A stretch of DNA of 64,000 bases from Macrotrachela quadricornifera. Its lineage: Eukaryota; Rotifera; Eurotatoria; Philodinida; Philodinidae. How positions within the stretch are numbered: position 1 is the stretch's first letter; each line of letters begins with the position of its first letter. The position numbers and the translations under genes were made by a program. This document shows, one piece after another, positions 34,232 through 46,242 of the stretch. The notes under the pieces are model-generated. The model was given only the letters and a program-made list of their open reading frames with translations, searched no databases and had not been told where the DNA came from. The DNA is taken from the NCBI GenBank assembly GCA_022393335.1, contig JAJEKB010020868.1:581556-645555 (forward strand), in the 5' to 3' direction.

Positions 34232-37200
34232 ACTATTTATTTCTAATAATATAAATGATATAAATTATTTATTTCCAATTATTCGTGTTATACGTACTTA
34301 TTAGAAAAATTAAGAAGAGAAAGCAATTTTAGATCTAATTATACTGTTCATGCAATCGTCAAAAGTAAAATAGATATGCTCATATTCGATTAAATTTCAA
34401 AACGCATATAAACATAGATGAGACAAAAAACTGTGTAAACATAAAACGCAAAATAAACACAACTCATATGAAAAATTGTATCATATCTATGTACCTCTAA
34501 AAAATAATAAATCTATTCGAATCAAAATGCGGTTTAAAATATTTATCAAATGCATTTATACTCTGAAAAATATTTACATGGAACATTAAGTAAATGCTCT
34601 CGAACATGTTTTCATTGGAAAATTCACTCTAGCGCGATTAAGATCAACTGATTATATGTGTTTAATTCATTGAAACTCAGTTCAAAATTCTCTTGATAGA
34701 AAAATTTTTATAACAAGCCTAAAGTTGGTAAAAAGAGCGTCAAGTTTATGCCAGCTCTAAAACAACCAAAACAACGTTTTTTGGATCTATTATGTGGCAG
34801 TAAAAGCAGTGATAAAAACTACAATACGAGTCGCCAACGGCTTTCATATTTTACCGTATGAAAGGGTAGGAATGCATAAGAATGCAAATCGACGCATGCC
34901 TACATTTTCAAAAAGATATATCAATCGATATAAAATGCAATGATGAATATATTGATCACAAATTCAACTTCTTCTCGAAAGCATAGAATGGTTTTCGACG
35001 TAGAATACTAGATTATTTGTTTTTATCTCACCCATATGCTTGTATTTTGACAACTTTCTAGTTTAACTCCAAATATCTTAATTGAAAAAAGTACGACATT
35101 TTTCACAAATTCATGTATAAACCATATATGAAATAGTTCATGTAATCAATGATTATATCATAAGGAGAGTATTACTATCACTAATTTGAGACATGTCATG
35201 AATTTTAGATTTGTCATTACTTATACGATGGTATAATCTTTTTTTTTCACTGTACCTTGATTTTATTCTTTTGGTTTAATGTGATGTGATTAGCCGAGAC
35301 CTGTCATGTGTATACTAGATATTGTATTATTAATAATCCGTATATACATTATGTACCTCTACTAATCATGTTACATTAACCCAAAGGAATAAAATTAATA
35401 TATACTGCAAAACAGACTATCCTACCATGTAGCAAGTGAAAAATCCTAGGAATAGTTGACAGAAAACTTGTTCATCAAAACATTTTAGAAAGTTATGACA
35501 AATTCAAAATTCATGACATATCACAAAATAAGGCCGATAGTAATACTATCATTATAATATAATTGTTGACTACATGAACTATATCATATATGGTTTATAT
35601 ATAAATGTGTGCAAAGATTCTTACTTTGTTCAATGAAGTTATCTGAAGTTAGACTAGAAAATTGTGAAGATACGAGCCTATGAATGATGTAGAGATATGT
35701 AGTCTAGTAATCTGCGTGAAGAATCATTCCATGCTTTCCAGAAAAGCTTGAATTTGCCATCAACATATTCATTATTACATTTTGTATCGATTAATATATG
35801 TTTTTTTTGAAAAACTAAGCTTGGATCGATTTGGATTCTTAGGCACACCGCATCTTTATATAATATGACAGTTTGTATCACATCCGTTTAGAGCCGTGTA
35901 AGACGATTCTCATTATATGTTAAATATGTCGTAAAGGGAAAGTAGGTGAATTTGGCACCCAAATTCAGTAATTTTCGTTCTAGTTCATTCTGAAACCTGT
36001 TTGTCAAGCGTACCAGTGTCCGTTTCAAAGACAACTCTAATAGCTCTATCCAACGGTATGTTCAGATTTTCGTAATCTAAACTATTATTTTCACGTTTTC
36101 TATAGTACCATCGCTGATTCCAAAAAAACATAGCTGAGACTAGGGAAAATCTGAGCAAATGATTTGACACAGATGGCCCAGTTACACTTGACACATATTT
36201 TTTAACTGAATCGTGACAGAAATTATTCAAATCGGGTGCCATAATTCTAATAGAAAATATCAATATTTTGGTCAAGAAAAATGAGTTCGACACTTAAGCT
36301 TTGCATTTGAAGTGCATTTTTTGTTTACATTTTATCCATAAACTCTTAAACCATGTTTTATGATGTACAACAAAAAGAGTTTCTTTGACTAGAATCTTAC
36401 ATAGAGAACAATATGTAATTTTTAGATAGTTAATAATTAACTAGGTAGTCTTCATCTTAATTAGTAGCCATCTAATGAGTTAAATACTAGCTTTAATTAT
36501 TGCTAATTTTTTGTATACTTACCATCATTGTTATTGGCAAGATCTCGAGAGACAGTTCAGAATAAATCTTAATATCATCTCCGAAGTAGGTAGGAATATG
36601 TAAAAAAATAAGTGAGCTCGAAACGGCATAAACTCGAAATTTAGAGTTCACGTAGACATCAAGGTTTTGCAAAATATTTTTTTGAAACTATTATGCTGCC
36701 CAACGAAGTTTTTATCCTAAACTAGAACATTTCGACTTTGAAGCCAGAAGTGCCATTTTGAAAACAGGACAATTCGATTTCTAGCCTCGACATGCCATTG
36801 TTCTGTTATAGGAATGGCAATTTTGGGTGCACAATTCAATTATTCTCTTCTAAAAATGGCTCTTTCAGATCTAAATCCAAATGTTATAATTTAGAACAAA
36901 ATTTGTTTTGGATAGCTTAGTAGTTTTTCATGAATTATTTCGTGAACAATTAATGCGTACGTGATCTTCAAATTTAGAGTTTACATGTAAAACTCACTTT
37001 TTTTGACCATTAACACTTTAGTTTCTAGTTTTAAAATATTAAAATGGTGAAAAGAATTTCGTCTAAGAATAGAATAACATACCCACAACCAAGATGTGTC
37101 GTTACCAAAACAGAACAAATGTGTTCTGTATCAGGAATAACACTTCTGGATTGTCAGTACTTCTTCTGATTATTGAAATGTTACTTTCTGTTTCAGAAAA

Positions 37201-38121
37201 GAATTTTTACTGCGAGAAGGAGTTTTGTTTCTGGTAGTTTGGTACCTTTAGGAACGATTTAGTAAAGTGGATGTACATAGGAGCCCAAATAATCAAGTTT
37301 TATGTCGAACCGGCTTTTTTTGGTTCTAAAAAAATTGGCAGGTAAAATGTGGACAGCGAAATCCGTGAAACGTCGTTTACGCTACTTGAGACTTAGTTTT
37401 CTTGGCTGAGTATTTTGAGATTTTTAGAGCCACAGTTTGGGTTATAAAATATCCAAGTACATCATTTGGTAGAGTCTACCAGCCTGTATTTGGAATATGT
37501 TTCTGAGTCAATCGAGTGTCAACTTCCGCTACGTGTGAAAAGACGCTCGTTTACGATTACTATATAGAGTTTGATGAGCATATTGCTTTTCAACCGTATA
37601 TCACAGTTTACAAACTGTTTTGCCCAATCTGGGACGGCAGAGATATCTATTACAATTAGAACAAGAAGTATTCCTAGTTGTTATGTAGTATCGAAAGCAT
37701 CAAAGAACGTTGGAAAACATACCTATAACAACATTATTTATTGCAGATAAATGACTCTTTCGTGTGGAATTCTGCGGATTTTCGACAGTTTTTCTATTAA
37801 AAAGTCGATCACTCCTGAGAAACTTATATAAACAAGAAATAATACTGCAACGATAGCAGGAAATGACATAAAACGAAAACGTTTGAGACGCTTTGTTTTA
37901 GACTTAAATGATGGCAGTCAAGATATTTATATTAGAGATTTGTTTATCAAGAACTCTATTATATAGAATGATTTTAAACTCGTTCCAGGAGATGAGTGGT
38001 CAGACACTCAAATACGTTTCCTCGCCAAGCCAGACTATCCTAGGCGACTAGAAATAGTTTGCTATACTGTAATACTTTAGATTATTCTATGGTATACAAA
38101 AAATTAACTTTTTGGAAGTCA
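34232..38121. other. gene-free stretch, 3.9 kb
   Basis: Apart from the inverted-repeat element at about 35036-35690, I see no gene. Minus-strand frames at 35678-35881 and 35985-36293 are unrecognised. 36590-37040 has faint internal direct repetition ('aatttagagtt(c/t)ac'). Confidence 0.45.
35036..35690. repeat. diverged inverted-repeat element (old MITE)
   Basis: The left arm (~35036-35220) and right arm (~35480-35690) are inverted copies sharing 'ataaaccatatatga(a/t)atag' and 'actttctagtttaactcc'-like sequence. The arms differ at perhaps a fifth of positions, so it is older than the other palindromes here. Ends are approximate. Confidence 0.55.
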
Positions 38122-38507
38122 TTGCACAATCGATGTCACATATTTCGATGGAACTTTGTCCATAGGTAACTTCAAGTGAAACATGAAAATGCAAACAAAT
38201 TTAGCTCGTAAAACTTTTCCATTCTTGAGATATTCAAATTGCAATGGAGGCATTCTAGGGTCAAAAATGATAATCATTCAATCGGTACGTATGTATTCTA
38301 TATTTTGCCCTTTTTCAGCGAAAGAGATTTTGGCATAAAATTTTGGAATATATATTACTATGAATACTCTATATACTCACATCTTGAGAACCTCGTTTTG
38401 GCGTGCTAAGTAATATAGAGATATTTTGTAGACTATAGATACCCGTTTCTCCTTGTGGTTAGGCTTTCTATCTCTTATGAGCAAGTTATGAGCTGCTACT
38501 TTGGAAC

Positions 38508-39583
38508 TAAGTACTACTAACTCTTGACTATTAGTAGCAGTTTTCAAAACTTTGACCTTTTGAGTTTTGATCTATGAAGTATCACTTTTAAGGTATGAGT
38601 GATTGTTTGGTATAATTCTAAACCTGTTCTCAAAGATTTACTTCAAATGGTAATCGCTAATTTAGGTAGTCTTTATATATAATTTATACAGGCAAGTGTT
38701 TAATATAGTTCTACGAAGAGCGCATAAAAAGATATTGTACTGTTCTTGACATATTTAAATCTTACTAAGAGTACTATTTCTAAAAATCCACATACTTTCC
38801 GTACACGTAATATATTCAAATTTGCTGAGAAATTCCTAGAAAATTTTTATTATCATAAGACGGTTTACATGTCATTTAAATCAGTACTCAATCCTCTATT
38901 GATTGACGTATAGAACTTCTTTGAAAACGAAAAAAAAATTTGACCACTAGAACCCTGGAGGAGGATACAACAAGGGGTTCCAGTAAAGTGTCCATTTGGT
39001 TTCTTATAAACTTGTCGTATCTAAATTCTGAGCAGCCAAGTAAAATAAGCAGATGTATCTCTATATAACTGGAAAGATATTAACTAGAAATCGTAAAATT
39101 GTTTTTTTCAACATAGTCACTTCCCTCTCCAGGATTCTAGAGATCAAAAATTCTTTTTTCGTTTTCAAAGAAGTTTTATATGTCAATCAATAGAGGATTG
39201 AGTACTGATTTAAATGACATAAAAAACCTTTCTATGATAATAAAAATTTTCAAGGAATTTCTCAACAAATTTGATATATTATGTATATGGAAAATATGTG
39301 GATTTTTAGCAATAGTGCTCTTAGTAAAATTTAAATATGTCAAGAACAGTACAATATATTTTTAAGCAATTTTCGTAGAAATTTATTAAACATTTGCTTC
39401 TATAAATTATATATGAAGACTACTCAAAACTAGCGATTACCGTTTTAAGAAACTCTTTGAAAGCAGGTTTAGAATTATACCCAACAAAGCACTCATACCT
39501 TAAAACAGATACTTCATAGAAAAAAGCTCAAAAGGCCAAAGTTTCAAAAACTGCTGCTAATGGCCAAGGATCACTAGTACTTA
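38508..39583. mobile_element. 1.08-kb foldback inserted in the left arm of the larger palindrome
   Basis: Both ends read 'taagtacta' inward. The arms (~38508-38964 and ~39125-39583) are inverted copies, for example 'gtactgttcttgacatattt' at about 38740 and its complement at about 39340. The spacer is about 160 bp. A plus-strand frame at 39180-39365 is a by-product. It interrupts the outer palindrome between 'ggaac' and 'aggttctgag'. Confidence 0.75.
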
Positions 39584-39802
39584 CAAGGGAAGGTTCTGAG
39601 ATGCCCAACGAGTTTAGCCCCTATCTTTTCATAGTGGGTAGACACCAATGAGGTATGAAAAATCCCAAAAGAATACGTGTCCATAGGCCTTCCTTTCAGA
39701 GTTATAACTGTTTTAGTACAATTTCAGTCTATAGCTCGATATGCACCAAGGAATCGAATGGCACTATTTCGAGCTGAAATTTAACCCACAGATGGCTATG
39801 CT

Positions 39803-40752
39803 CAGGCCCCGCGCGAGGGTCCCATGTTTGGGGAGGGGGGGGGGGGGCAAGACTCCTGAGGTAGTCTGATTGAAGCAAGCAAAATTTTTTTTTTCGCATC
39901 AGACTTATTATTAATCTTTATCGTACAATCTGAAGTGCAATATTTTTCGCAGAGCGAAAACTTTTTGCAACTTTCTTAGAAAATTCGACTGTATCTGGCA
40001 AATTCTCAACACAACAACCAGTATATGGCGTAAGAAACTTCCTCAATACTTCTACGGTTGAAGGTGGCCGCTTTGGCAACGATTGTTCTCGACTAGACTG
40101 TTTTGAAGGAAAAATGGACTAAAGTTAGAAGTTTTTATGGATTGACTGCGGTTACGCAGATGTTATTTTTCGCGAAGCGAAAACCTTTCTCATATCAGAC
40201 TCATGAAAGACTTTTCTTTTTCTTATTTTTCTCGAAAGTAAAAAGTGTTGCTATAACTCTTAGTCATTTCGCCGCCGAAGGCGACCACATTAGCGACGAC
40301 TGCACATAAATAAAGGTGTTCAGAAGTTAGGATGCAGTAAAATATACCATGAAAACAAGAAGATCACAGTTATTTTCAAGGCGAGTATGCTCATGCAGCT
40401 ACTTCTTCATAAAGCGAAAAATTCTAATATTTCAAAATTTTGTAGCAAAAAACATTGTTTATGCCCGAATTTTCAGTAAAAAAACAGCTGATTTCTTCAC
40501 CTTGCCGTCGAACTTCATGTTTTCGACCGATATCTCAACGATAATCGCCGATTATTATTATAAAAAGATCATTCCTTGACTCCCATTTCCACTCAGAACA
40601 TCTCTGAAAGATTTTTTTAAAAATGTTCCTGTGAGATACTTTGCAGATTCAAAAAATATAATCGATTTTGGTGTCTAATAATAAATAATTTTTAATTTTT
40701 GGGGGGGTACACACACCCCCTACATCCACCCCCCCCACTTTCGCGGGTGCTG
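39803..40752. mobile_element. 950-bp hAT-like non-autonomous element
   Basis: Starts 'CAGGCCCCGCG' and ends 'CGCGGGTGCTG', short inverted ends beginning CAG. It is flanked by 'ggctatgct' at 39794-39802 and 40753-40761, an 8- to 9-bp target duplication as in hAT. A G-run (39826-39847) follows the left end and C-rich runs precede the right end. The interior has short plus-strand frames of no recognised family. Removing it restores the outer palindrome ('ggctatgct' then 'catgattagaatgcac'). Confidence 0.75.
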
Positions 40753-41318
40753 GGCTATGCTCATGATTAGAATGCACGGAAAATTTCAACTCCAAAGAGT
40801 ATTCCCTTCATGAGATATTGAATTCAGAATATTGCTTCTTATCCTATGAAAGAAGCATGAACCTCCGGTTTTTGTCGGAATTCAATATCTCATTAAGGGA
40901 ATATTCTTTTGAGTTGAAGTTTTCTGTGTATTCTAATCATGAGCATAGTTATCTGTGGGCTAAATTTCAGCTCGAAATAGTGCCATTCGATTCCTTGGTG
41001 CATATCGAGCTATAGACTGAAATTATACTAAAACAGTTATAACTCCAAAAGGAAGACCTATGGACACGTATTCTTTTGGGGTTTTTCATACCTCATTGAT
41101 GTCTAACCATGGTCAACATATAGGCGCTATACTCGTCGGACACCTCGGAATCTTTCCTCGTTCGTTCCGAAGTAGCAGCTCACAACTCGTTCATAAGAGA
41201 TAGAAAGCCTAACCACAAGGAGACACAGGTATCTATAGTCTATAAAATATCTCTATATTACTTAGCACACCAAAACGGGATTCTCAAGATGTGAGTATGT
41301 AGGGTAATCATAGTAGTA

Positions 41319-41682
41319 TACAAGGTGGGTCATAAGTCAGGAAACACAAAACATTTCGAATATCTCCAATATGGCTCGACCAAACGGGCTCACTTTTTTC
41401 ACCAAGGATAGAGGCATGTTCACACTCCAAATACATCCGAACAAGGTTGGTGAGAAGCTGTGTCAAGTATATTGTCTCCTTTTCCTATCTATGAAAAAGT
41501 AAAATTTTCTTATTGAGATCAACAGTGATACTTAGCAAGGGTGCTTACTTACCTTGTCCGTATGGATTAGAAGTGTGAACATTCCTCTATCCTTGGTAAA
41601 AAAAATGCGCCCATTTGGTCGAGCCGTAACGAAGATATTCGGATTTTTTTGCGTTTCCTCACTTATGACTCACCCTGCATAT
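41319..41682. mobile_element. 364-bp MITE (Tc1/mariner-type) in the right arm of the palindrome
   Basis: Inverted ends 'caaggtgggtcataag' and, complemented, 'cagggtgagtcataag'. The inverted similarity reaches nearly to the middle ('gtgtgaacattcctctatcc'). TA-containing sequence borders both ends. Removing it restores alignment of the outer arms. A related fragment lies at 23890-23985. Confidence 0.75.
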
Positions 41683-42258
41683 TCCCAAAATTTCATGCCA
41701 ATATACCTTTTGTTCAAAAATGGCGAAATATACAATACATAGGTACCGATTTGACAATTGTCATTTTTGACCCTAGACTGCCTCCATTGAAATTTGAATA
41801 CCTCAACAATGGAAAAGATTTAAGAGCTAAAATTTTTGGCATTGTCATGTCTCACTTGGAGCTAACTATGCACAAAATTTCATCGAAATACGTGACATCG
41901 ATTGCGCACGTGTGGTCGTGTCTATCGCGCAATTGCTCTCACGAGTCAAAAATCGAAAACTGTTCACTCACTTAGCTGTTGATATTTCAAAATCTTTGGT
42001 ATTGTCGTGAAATATCTCTTATGTCGAGATCCGAATACTGAATGAAATTATTAGTTATGGAAACGAAATTAATTGAAAGATCAAGTTTTTCTACGCACTC
42101 CCATATGAATATCCTTACTTATCAGCTAAATAAAACAAAGCTCGATCTTTTTAGATATTATTTTTAAAGTTCTGAGTTACCTTTTCGTAGGTGTATAAAT
42201 ACTTGAAACGCAGAATTATTTTCGAAGATTGAATCAAAGAGTTGTTTATAGGAGCAGT

Positions 42259-42868
42259 CATCCTATTCCGCGATGTTGAACATTAGGGTACTAGTTCCGC
42301 CTAGGGAACTAATTCCACCGATTGCAGAATTACACGAAGTTTGAGAAGCGATTCCGGAATCGGTACTAGTTCCATCAATTCCGGAATTGGAAGGAATTCC
42401 ATCTGATTCCGGATCCGTTCACTATGATAACTTAGAAGCATACGATAAAGACTAATGTATATATGATTCCGGAATTCCTAGGAATTCCATGTAATTCCGT
42501 TTGATTCCGGATCCGGAATCGCTCGTTTATGTTGAAGATTAACCTGCAATCAAAATAGCAAACATGAGGGTGAAGGCGACAAGCGATTCCGCTGAGCCAT
42601 TCCGGAAACGGTACTAGTTCCATCAATTCCGGAATCGGAAGGAATTCCTAGGAATTTCATCTGATTCCGGATCCGTTCACTATGATAACTTAGAAGTATA
42701 CGATAAAGACTAATGCATATATGATTCCGGAATCAGACGGAATTCCTAGGAATTCCTTCTGATGGCGGAACTGAATCGTCTTATGTTAATATCTGTTTCC
42801 GGAATCGGATGTAACTAGATCCTAGGCGGAACTGGTTCCGCTAATGTTCAACATCACGGAATAAGATG
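42259..42868. mobile_element. 610-bp terminal-inverted-repeat element made of TTCCGGAATT words
   Basis: The ends are inverted: 'catcctattccgcgatgttg' at 42259 and the complement of 'catcttattccgtgatgttg' at 42868, continuing through 'aacattag' and 'cctagg'. Inside is a direct duplication with 248-bp spacing: 'cggtactagttccatcaatt' at 42361 and 42609, both followed by 'gataacttagaag' and 'acgataaagactaatg'. The body is dominated by 'ttccgga' and 'ggaattcc'. Non-coding. It belongs with the other CCGG-rich blocks of this window. Confidence 0.65.
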
Positions 42869-43596
42869 TATTCTCGTTTATAGGTGCTCATAAGCATATT
42901 TCAAGAAGACCAATGCATTCATATAATTAAATCAAAGCAAACGTTTTTTTCTGGTCTCCGTACATATCGCATACTTTACAAATATTATAACTTTCGTTCT
43001 TACCCACTTGTGTACGTTTATAATGCGCAAAAATATTACACTCGTACTAAAGAAAAAAATAGTGGACCGAATGCATCACTCGGTATATGTACAAGATGGA
43101 GAATATGCTAAAAGTACAAAAAAGAATGGTGAAGAACGAGAAATCAATACGTTGTATATACAATATATGATAGAAGCAAAAAAATAGCTTGTACATCGTA
43201 AGTAATCTAATCAACCATGACTCTATGTTTAAAAATGCTGTGTCTTATTGATAAAAAGAATTGGCGATGAACACTTACAACGCACGTGTTTATATTGATA
43301 ATGAGAAAGATAGGACATATTTCGGCTAAATAAAAGCTCTCACTGCGAAGTTAACAAACTTAAAATAATAGCAGCCGTTTACTTGCTTAGAGGAAGATAT
43401 TCAAATCTTGGCTATTTGTAAAATATGCGAACACCTTTTCTACACTATTTGATTATTATTTATTAAATATCATAATAATCAAATTTTGATAAGAACTGTT
43501 TTTGTGTAAAACTTAAGTAACGAGTGAGGTAGATTGAATGGTTATGGTTTGCGTTTCAATTTTCAATCATTTGTTACGTCGCATTAAAAAATAATA
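42869..43596. other. gene-free stretch
   Basis: AT-rich; a plus-strand frame at 42884-43111 is unrecognised. Ends at the TA target of the next transposon. Confidence 0.45.
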
Positions 43597-45588
43597 AAGG
43601 GTGGCCCAGAAGTCCTGTCCGGATCTAAATTGCGAATTTCTCTTTGATAAGACACGTGATAAAAAAATTGTGTTTTTGACGAAAAGATGCAGTAAAGCAC
43701 GCTCTACAAAGTGGCTTTTTGATTAATCACACTAGTTCGTATAACAACAGAGTTATAAGCTTAGAAAAATAACTTACAAAAAATAAAAATTAACCAGGAC
43801 ATTTTAGAAATCATAAAGACTTATTTTATTAAAAAAATATTTCTTCGCCATGATTACTACAATGAAAATCTGTGTAAATCAATATTCAAAAACTTGATTT
43901 TCATTGAATTGTATCACCTTTGAGAGACGTTTAGGTATATTGTCTATCATGGCTTCACATTGTTCCAGTGTAATTTTTATCCATTCCGATTTAACAAAAG
44001 AAACTAATGAAGCAAGATTTTGAAATGTTTTGTCTCTCGTTTTTTCTTTCGTAATCCCGCAAATGTTCTCAATGAGACATACATCTGCAAATTTGGCATC
44101 TCCATCATTGGGTTCAATTCTTTCTTTAAAACTATCATGGATAACATCCATAGCAACCTGAGTTGTTTGTTTTAAATCCGGATCATCTTGAAAAATGACT
44201 TCGTCCAAATTTTGAACCACTACATTAATTGCAGGAATGGCTTCTTCATGTAAGAATCTAGCATACAATTCACCTGTCATGTACATTCTTTTACTTTGAT
44301 CATGTAACCATTCAGTAAAATTAAGAAGACCATCACGAGTTGCCAAGTCTTTCATGGAAATTGCTCCCCAAAGCATGACACTACTTGGATATTTTACCTA
44401 CGGTGCTTCTCTTAAATCAGCTGAAATTTCAGATGAATCTTTAGCATAAACTACATCGTCTTTATTATTTTGAAAACCTTCGATTGTGAATATTCCTCGA
44501 AAATCCGTATTTTCAATTCTACCCCATTGCCATTTTGAATTGGTTATTTTTGCACCAAACGTTTTTAGTAATCTTCTCGCACATTCAAGACGTCGTTGTT
44601 CGTTTGCTGTTGTTAATTTTTTACTTTTTCTGAGTTTAAATGGTATTAAATTTAATTCTTTAATTGCTCTTTGCATCGATGTTCTTTCACCTTTAATGTT
44701 GTTGTGCTGTAATTCAGCCACTACTTTTCTTTGACTTTGTCCTTTTTTTTAAATATATTAATTATTTAACTGTTTTTTTGAATTGCTCCGTTCTAACAAT
44801 TCTTCGTGCATTGCATCTTGGTTTATCTTTGATTGTTCCTCTTCGCAATATCCGATTAATTTTTTTTGTTAATGAATCACGACATAATGGAGGTGGATTT
44901 TCATAAGATTGTAATTGATCAGCAGTGTTAGGTACCGTCCACGTGAGATTCATCTTCTTTAAAGAAAGAACAAGGCAACGAAACTCTTCCTCCAAAGCAA
45001 ACGTGCTTGACATATTGTTATACCACTTAAGAAATCGTGTAGGTTGGAGTGGCGAACTAATACATGAATACAACAGAAGATGAATATTATGAAAACAAAA
45101 GAATTGTGATTACAAAGTCCTGGAAAAGATAGTATGAATACGCAGAGAACAGAATACATAGAGTGAACACACAAGATCTAAGGTTAGCTAATGAATAGAT
45201 ATAGATCGAAAGAAATATTGAGTACCTAGAGAGAAAATGCACTGAGATCAAGGGAGAGATGACGAATATAATGGTACTATTAAGCAGTCGAAGAAAAAGA
45301 TCATCATACATCTGGAAGTAATTATATAAAGACTTTACAAAAGTTCATACTCTACTAGTCCACTATTTTCTCTATTCTAAAAGTGTTCTGGGTAATTTTT
45401 ATTTTTTGTAAGTTATTTTTCTAAGCTTATAACTCTGTTGTTACATGAATTAGTGTGATCAATCAAAAGGCCATTTTGTAGAGCGTGCTTCACTGCATCT
45501 TTTCGTCAAAAAAATAAGCTTTTGATCACTTGTCTTATTAAAGAAAAATTTACAATTCAGATCCGGACAAGACTTCTGGGCCACCCTT
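43597..45588 (-). mobile_element. 1,992-bp Tc1/mariner-superfamily transposon with ~200-bp terminal repeats
   Basis: It begins 'aagggtggcccagaagtc' after TA (43595-43596) and ends with the complement before TA (45589-45590). The inverted ends stay similar for about 200 bp, including 'gatgcagt(a/g)aagcacgctcta' and 'aactctgttgt'. The inside encodes a broken IS630/Tc1-type transposase on the minus strand. Long terminal repeats and the exact TA duplication define the element well. Confidence 0.9.
43879..45073 (-). pseudogene. IS630/Tc1-type transposase pseudogene
   Basis: The N-terminal part (45073-44762) has 'YENPPPLCRDSLTKKINRIL', like the DNA-binding region of this group. The middle (44721-44398) has 'RRLECARRLLKTFG' and 'GIFTIEGFQNNKDDVVYA', where the first catalytic Asp ('FTDE') is replaced by Ile. 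The C-terminal part (44376-43879) has 'VMLWGAIS', 'FQDDPDLKQTTQVAMD' (second Asp), 'AKFADVCLIENICGI' (third catalytic Glu region) and 'IDNIPKRLSKVI'. A TAG at about 44396-44398 and frame breaks near 44760 separate the pieces. It is inactive. Confidence 0.85.
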
Positions 45589-45590
45589 TA

Positions 45591-46240
45591 TATGCAAATA
45601 AATTATCTTACTCAAAACAGAAACTCTATAATGATACATAGAATAATCAATTTGTTCGCCAATAGATAGAAACATTATTCAATATTGATATTTTAATGAA
45701 ATAGTCAATCATACAAATATGGTTCATATGATGGATCCCAATTGAATGGCAAAAATTATCCATCTTTCTATTAATATTCAGCAATATCTTTTGTACTCTT
45801 GGTTAACAGAGATAAATTGATCAAGTTGACTGATACTTAATATTATGAGTTTCATGCGTCATATCAATCGAGATTTCATCTTTCACTCTGATTTTATTTT
45901 ATGAAAATTACATTTTTTCTTGGAATAGAATAAAGCGTACTTGAAAGCATATGGGTAATATCAAGTTTCTATCGATCAAAAATTAATAATACGTGTTTTA
46001 TTATTGTCGAAGAATAGAGCTTAAAGCACCAGATATGTAATAGAAATAAATACAAAGGTATCATCATACTTGTGCCTTATTTTCGTACATGCTATGAGCA
46101 CAATAACAATCTGTAGTGTTGCATTTATTTTGTTCAGGTAATAAAAATTTCTTTTTTTCAATTTCTATAATGTTGAACAAATACCTCTTTTAGCCTGAGA
46201 GGTAAGATTCTTGCTTCATTTTATATATTGTGCTATTAGT
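45591..46240. other. gene-free stretch upstream of the NHL pseudogene
   Basis: AT-rich. An ATG at 46094 followed by a hydrophobic run and 'gttcag|gtaata' at 46137 looks like a signal-peptide exon. Its phase does not match the next recognisable exon, so I leave it as a possibility. Confidence 0.35.
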
Positions 46241-46242
46241 TT

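Larger units (their letters stand above)
38122..41915. repeat. large ancestral palindrome with three later insertions
   Basis: The outer ends are inverted copies ('tgc(a/g)caatcgatgtcac' at 38122 and, complemented, near 41915). The left arm is 38122-38507, 39584-39802 and 40762-about 40825. The right arm is about 40870-41318 and 41683-41915. The arm pieces align in order once three insertions are removed: a foldback at 38508-39583, a hAT-like element at 39803-40752 and a MITE at 41319-41682. The original element would be about 1.4 kb with a ~45-bp loop. No transposase is encoded. Confidence 0.75.
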
